From: an uncultured Prevotellaceae bacterium
Lineage (GTDB): Bacteria; Bacteroidota; Bacteroidia; Bacteroidales; Bacteroidaceae
DNA: 64,000 nucleotides
Direction of reading: 5' to 3'
Assembly (NCBI GenBank): GCA_900314985.1
Contig: OMXL01000003.1
Span: 509-64,508 of the forward strand
In this document: in pieces, positions 62,095-64,000 of the stretch
Layout: every line of letters begins with the position of its first letter
Position numbering within the stretch: the first letter of the stretch is position 1
Notes under the pieces: model-generated
Database searches by the model: none
Seen by the model: only the letters and a program-made list of their open reading frames with translations
Told to the model about the DNA's origin: nothing
Made by a program: the position numbers and the translations under genes

Positions 62095-62157
62095 CAACGT
62101 TCAATGTTCAACGTTCAACGTTCAACGTTCAATGTTCAATGTTCAACGTTCAACGTA
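62095..62157. repeat. Nine-unit heptanucleotide repeat
   Basis: CAACGTT/CAATGTT units in tandem fill the gap and supply the stop codon (TGA on the minus strand) of the winged-helix gene. Confidence 0.9.
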
Positions 62158-62437
62158 TAAGGTAGCTCTTCAGCGACTCCACATACTCCTCAAAGGCTTT
62201 CAGGCCTGTGGGGGTGATGCGACACAGCGTGCACGGCTTCTTGCCCTTGAAGGTCTTCTCCACCTCGATATATCCCGCTGCCGACAGCTTGTCAATCTGC
62301 ACGCTGAGGTTGCCCGCCGTAGCCCCCGTCTGCTCCTTGATATACGGGAACTCGGCCTCCTCGGCACTCACCAGCAGCGACATCACAGCCAGTCGCAACT
62401 CGGAGTGCAACAGTGGGTCTAACGTTGGAAACATCAT
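62150..62437 (-). CDS. Winged-helix transcriptional regulator (HTH_34/MarR-like)
   Basis: 95 residues. One winged helix (about 8-80): LHSELRLAVMSLL, GATAGNLSVQIDKLSAAGYIEVEK and PCTLCRITPTGLKAFEEYV. Such small regulators commonly precede or follow the membrane protein they control; here the membrane-protein gene comes first with a 4-bp overlap. The stop codon sits in a heptanucleotide repeat. Effector unknown. Confidence 0.85.
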   Translation of the reverse strand: MMFPTLDPLLHSELRLAVMSLLVSAEEAEFPYIKEQTGATAGNLSVQIDKLSAAGYIEVEKTFKGKKPCTLCRITPTGLKAFEEYVESLKSYLIR

Positions 62438-63129
62438 GCCGTCTGCTTTTTAAGCATCATGCCTGGGAGCAACAGGCCGACAAGTCCGAAAACAAAGATG
62501 GTGATGCAGGGCAGCGTAGACAGGAAGACGCTCGCCTCGTAAGGCTCTATTGCTACGCACTTCGTCAGCAGCGTTGCGCCTACCTCGAAATGTTCCCACA
62601 CGAAGCACAACAGACCAGCCACTGCGCCAAACCATACCAGCCAGCGCTGGTTCAGAATCTGACCGCTCATGGCAATGGCCATACCCATCAACAGCACGAT
62701 GATAGGAGCCACCCTAATCTGTACTACGGAATATTCGGCGACCGTCATCATTGGGAGCAGGATAGCTGTACACACGATGGCAATGATGAAAAATCCGAGG
62801 GCGAAGATGCCAAACGTCTGCCACGTCTTAGCCACCATCTGGCCCACCATGTTCGTAGGCGTGTGTGCGCGTTCCTTAATATACTTACGCGAGAAGAACC
62901 AGATGGCCACGGGCAACAAAAACCACAACAAGTGGCCGATGCCCACCATACCCGAACTCATCGCGAGGAAATTGATGACGGCCACCAAGACGGTTGTTGC
63001 CATGATGCAAAGACCAGAGATATAGAGCGACTGCCCCAAGGTTCTAGATACCGCACGACGGTTCTGTTCTATCTGTTTTGTAATGATTTCCAGACTGCGC
63101 TCAGCAGTCATATTGCTGTTTTCTTCCAT
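62434..63129 (-). CDS. Multi-pass membrane protein of unknown function
   Basis: 231 residues. A cytoplasmic N-terminus (1-30, MEENSNMTAERSLEIITKQIEQNR) and about six membrane helices (LYISGLCIMATTVLVAVINFL; LLWFLLPVAIWFF; GIFALGFFIIAIVCTAIL and others). No transport motif recognised. Co-transcribed with the winged-helix regulator. Confidence 0.75.
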   Translation of the reverse strand: MEENSNMTAERSLEIITKQIEQNRRAVSRTLGQSLYISGLCIMATTVLVAVINFLAMSSGMVGIGHLLWFLLPVAIWFFSRKYIKERAHTPTNMVGQMVAKTWQTFGIFALGFFIIAIVCTAILLPMMTVAEYSVVQIRVAPIIVLLMGMAIAMSGQILNQRWLVWFGAVAGLLCFVWEHFEVGATLLTKCVAIEPYEASVFLSTLPCITIFVFGLVGLLLPGMMLKKQTA

Positions 63130-63321
63130 GATTCAAAGTTGTTTTTTAATGCGTTTCTACTCAGTTTTAGTTCTCTTTCGGCCTCAATCCCACCCCTGCA
63201 GAAGGTACGATGAGGGCCACATTGTGTTCGAATCACGATGCAAAGATAAAGAAGTTTATTTTATAAACCAAATTATTTCATAGATTTTTCACTCTTTCCC
63301 CCTCATTTTTAACATTTGCAA
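63130..63321. other. Leader and upstream region of the membrane-protein operon
   Basis: About 105 nt of 5' leader follow the promoter at 63241-63272. No reading frame or strong fold is evident; upstream DNA is AT-rich. Confidence 0.4.
63241..63272 (-). promoter_or_regulatory. Promoter of the membrane-protein/regulator operon
   Basis: Minus strand TTTG (63272-63269), 20 nt, TATCTTTG (63248-63241). Confidence 0.8.
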
Positions 63322-63398
63322 GCGCAAATTACACAATAGGGTCGGTTCTTCGACTAAAGATCGAAGTGTGGCTTCGCAATCTCTTGTGTAATTTTCGC
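63322..63398. repeat. Inverted repeat with inner hairpin
   Basis: AAATTACACAA (63326-63336) and TTGTGTAATTT (63384-63394) are exact complements; CTTCGA (63348-63353) and TCGAAG (63361-63366) form a hairpin between them. Confidence 0.7.
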
Positions 63399-63407
63399 TA
63401 CGAGACA

Positions 63408-63485
63408 CGCTAATACAGAGCCGTATTAGCCTAATACAGACGTGGCTTAGCGTGATACAGAGGCGTATTAGGCTGATAACAATAC
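63408..63485. repeat. Three 21-22-bp imperfect tandem repeats with internal palindromes
   Basis: Units at 63408-63429, 63430-63450 and 63451-63471 share TAATACAGA..GTATTAG-like sequence. GCTAATAC/GTATTAGC (63409-63430) and GCCTAATAC/GTATTAGGC (63429-63473) form alternative stems. Confidence 0.65.
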
Positions 63486-63488
63486 AAC

Positions 63489-63520
63489 AAAGGACAGCCC
63501 ATTTTTATGGACTGTCCTTT
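63489..63520 (-). terminator. Terminator of the outer-membrane protein gene
   Basis: AAAGGACAG (63489-63497) and CTGTCCTTT (63512-63520) with an inner CCAT/ATGG pair; T-rich GTTGTATTGTT follows on the minus strand. Confidence 0.7.
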
Positions 63521-63558
63521 GACTGATTATTCACAGTTTATTTTCTGTGGGGTATCTC

Positions 63559-64000
63559 TTAGAAGATACGGCCTACGAGGCGGAAGTTCAGGACGGGATA
63601 AACGCTGACCTTAGAAACGGTCTTCAGCACCTTACCAGCGTCGTCGCCAGCCTTGTCACCATCAATCTTCTCACACTGATAGGTGCCAGTAGTCTTGTTG
63701 TAGGTGGGAACGTAAATCTCAGGCTTGCCCCAGAACTGTACACCGAGGTCAAACTGGCAACCGATGCGACCTTTAGGAACAGCACGGCCAAAGCCCAGAC
63801 CAACGTATGGACGGAAGCTCTTGACCTTGGCATAAGCGTTCACATTACCCTTGTCGGCAGGGTTAGGAGTTACAAAGTAGTCACCCAGTTCACCACCAAT
63901 CATCTTCAGGCCGTACTTATCGACAACGTCTCGTACGTTCTGAGGAACGACAGAGTTTGACGGAGTCTGTGATTGAGCATAGATGATAGCATCGTTGTAG
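63559..64000 (-). CDS. Outer membrane protein, N-terminus beyond the window
   Basis: The frame stays open from the right edge to a stop at 63559, giving at least 147 residues. FRPYVGLGFGRAVPKGRIGCQFDLGVQFWGKPE and SVYPVLNFRLVGRIF are amphipathic strands with a final aromatic, typical of small Bacteroidales outer-membrane barrels. The frame does not begin at ATG 63903; upstream codons read on without a stop. No specific function. Confidence 0.75.
   Translation of the reverse strand, partial: YNDAIIYAQSQTPSNSVVPQNVRDVVDKYGLKMIGGELGDYFVTPNPADKGNVNAYAKVKSFRPYVGLGFGRAVPKGRIGCQFDLGVQFWGKPEIYVPTYNKTTGTYQCEKIDGDKAGDDAGKVLKTVSKVSVYPVLNFRLVGRIF

Noticed and set aside
63322-63485. Integron attC-like sites
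   Set aside because: No integrase gene or attC core sites (GTTRRRY/RYYYAAC) in the right arrangement.

Overview
The window reads as chromosomal DNA of a Bacteroidales bacterium, most likely Prevotella or a close relative. The grounds are the Bacteroidetes promoter grammar (TTTG, 18-20 nt, TAnnTTTG) ahead of many genes, weak or absent Shine-Dalgarno sequences, STN/TonB receptors with ECF sigma and anti-sigma genes, BspA-type leucine-rich repeats, T9SS-like C-terminal tails, the two-subunit glycine decarboxylase and a eukaryote-type glycyl-tRNA synthetase. No database was consulted; family names rest on motif recognition.

Layout. 0-1.6 kb: small regulators (a KilAC-domain protein, a DUF4160/DUF2442 pair) and a gene broken by a palindromic repeat. 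2-10.5 kb: ECF sigma, anti-sigma and STN-TonB receptor, a TPR lipoprotein-like exported protein, a second beta-barrel receptor and a Crp/Fnr regulator. 10.7-12.4 kb: an AbiEi/AbiEii toxin-antitoxin pair. 12.5-17 kb: a redox protein and the etfB-etfA-(small membrane protein)-acyl-CoA dehydrogenase operon, whose last gene carries an apparent one-base frameshift. 17-25 kb: nadB and a complete glycine cleavage operon (lipoate ligase, gcvT, gcvH, gcvPA, gcvPB, lpd). 25-30 kb: dxs, trkA, trkH. 30-34 kb: a DUF4435 TOPRIM-like protein with an AAA ATPase, an FKBP lipoprotein and glyS. 34-38.5 kb: a second DUF4160/DUF2442 pair, a folded-RNA or repeat candidate, a BspA-like protein, a REP-type tyrosine transposase (RAYT) fused to a DprA-like domain, and a 336-bp nested palindromic element. 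38.5-45.4 kb: a sigma/anti-sigma operon, parC, a DUF3316 protein, an S41 protease and tRNA-Leu. 45.5-56.6 kb: an M16 protease operon, then a TonB receptor, DUF4876 lipoprotein and DUF6850 barrel operon, with a second DUF4876 protein converging on it. 56.7-64 kb: asd, DUF559, a CPA2 antiporter, lolD, a CvfB-like protein, a small regulator with its membrane partner, and an outer-membrane protein cut by the window edge.

Two themes run across the window. First, small repeats pervade both intergenic and coding DNA: palindromic REP-like units (at least nine copies between 57.7 and 61.5 kb, three related ones elsewhere) and 7-bp tandem repeats. They supply stop codons, C-termini, in-frame insertions and even signal peptides. 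The RAYT gene is a plausible mobiliser of palindromic units. Second, the TonB/DUF4876/DUF6850 operon and the separate DUF4876 gene share an almost identical promoter box at identical spacing, which marks them as one co-regulated surface system and the best candidate here for something undescribed.
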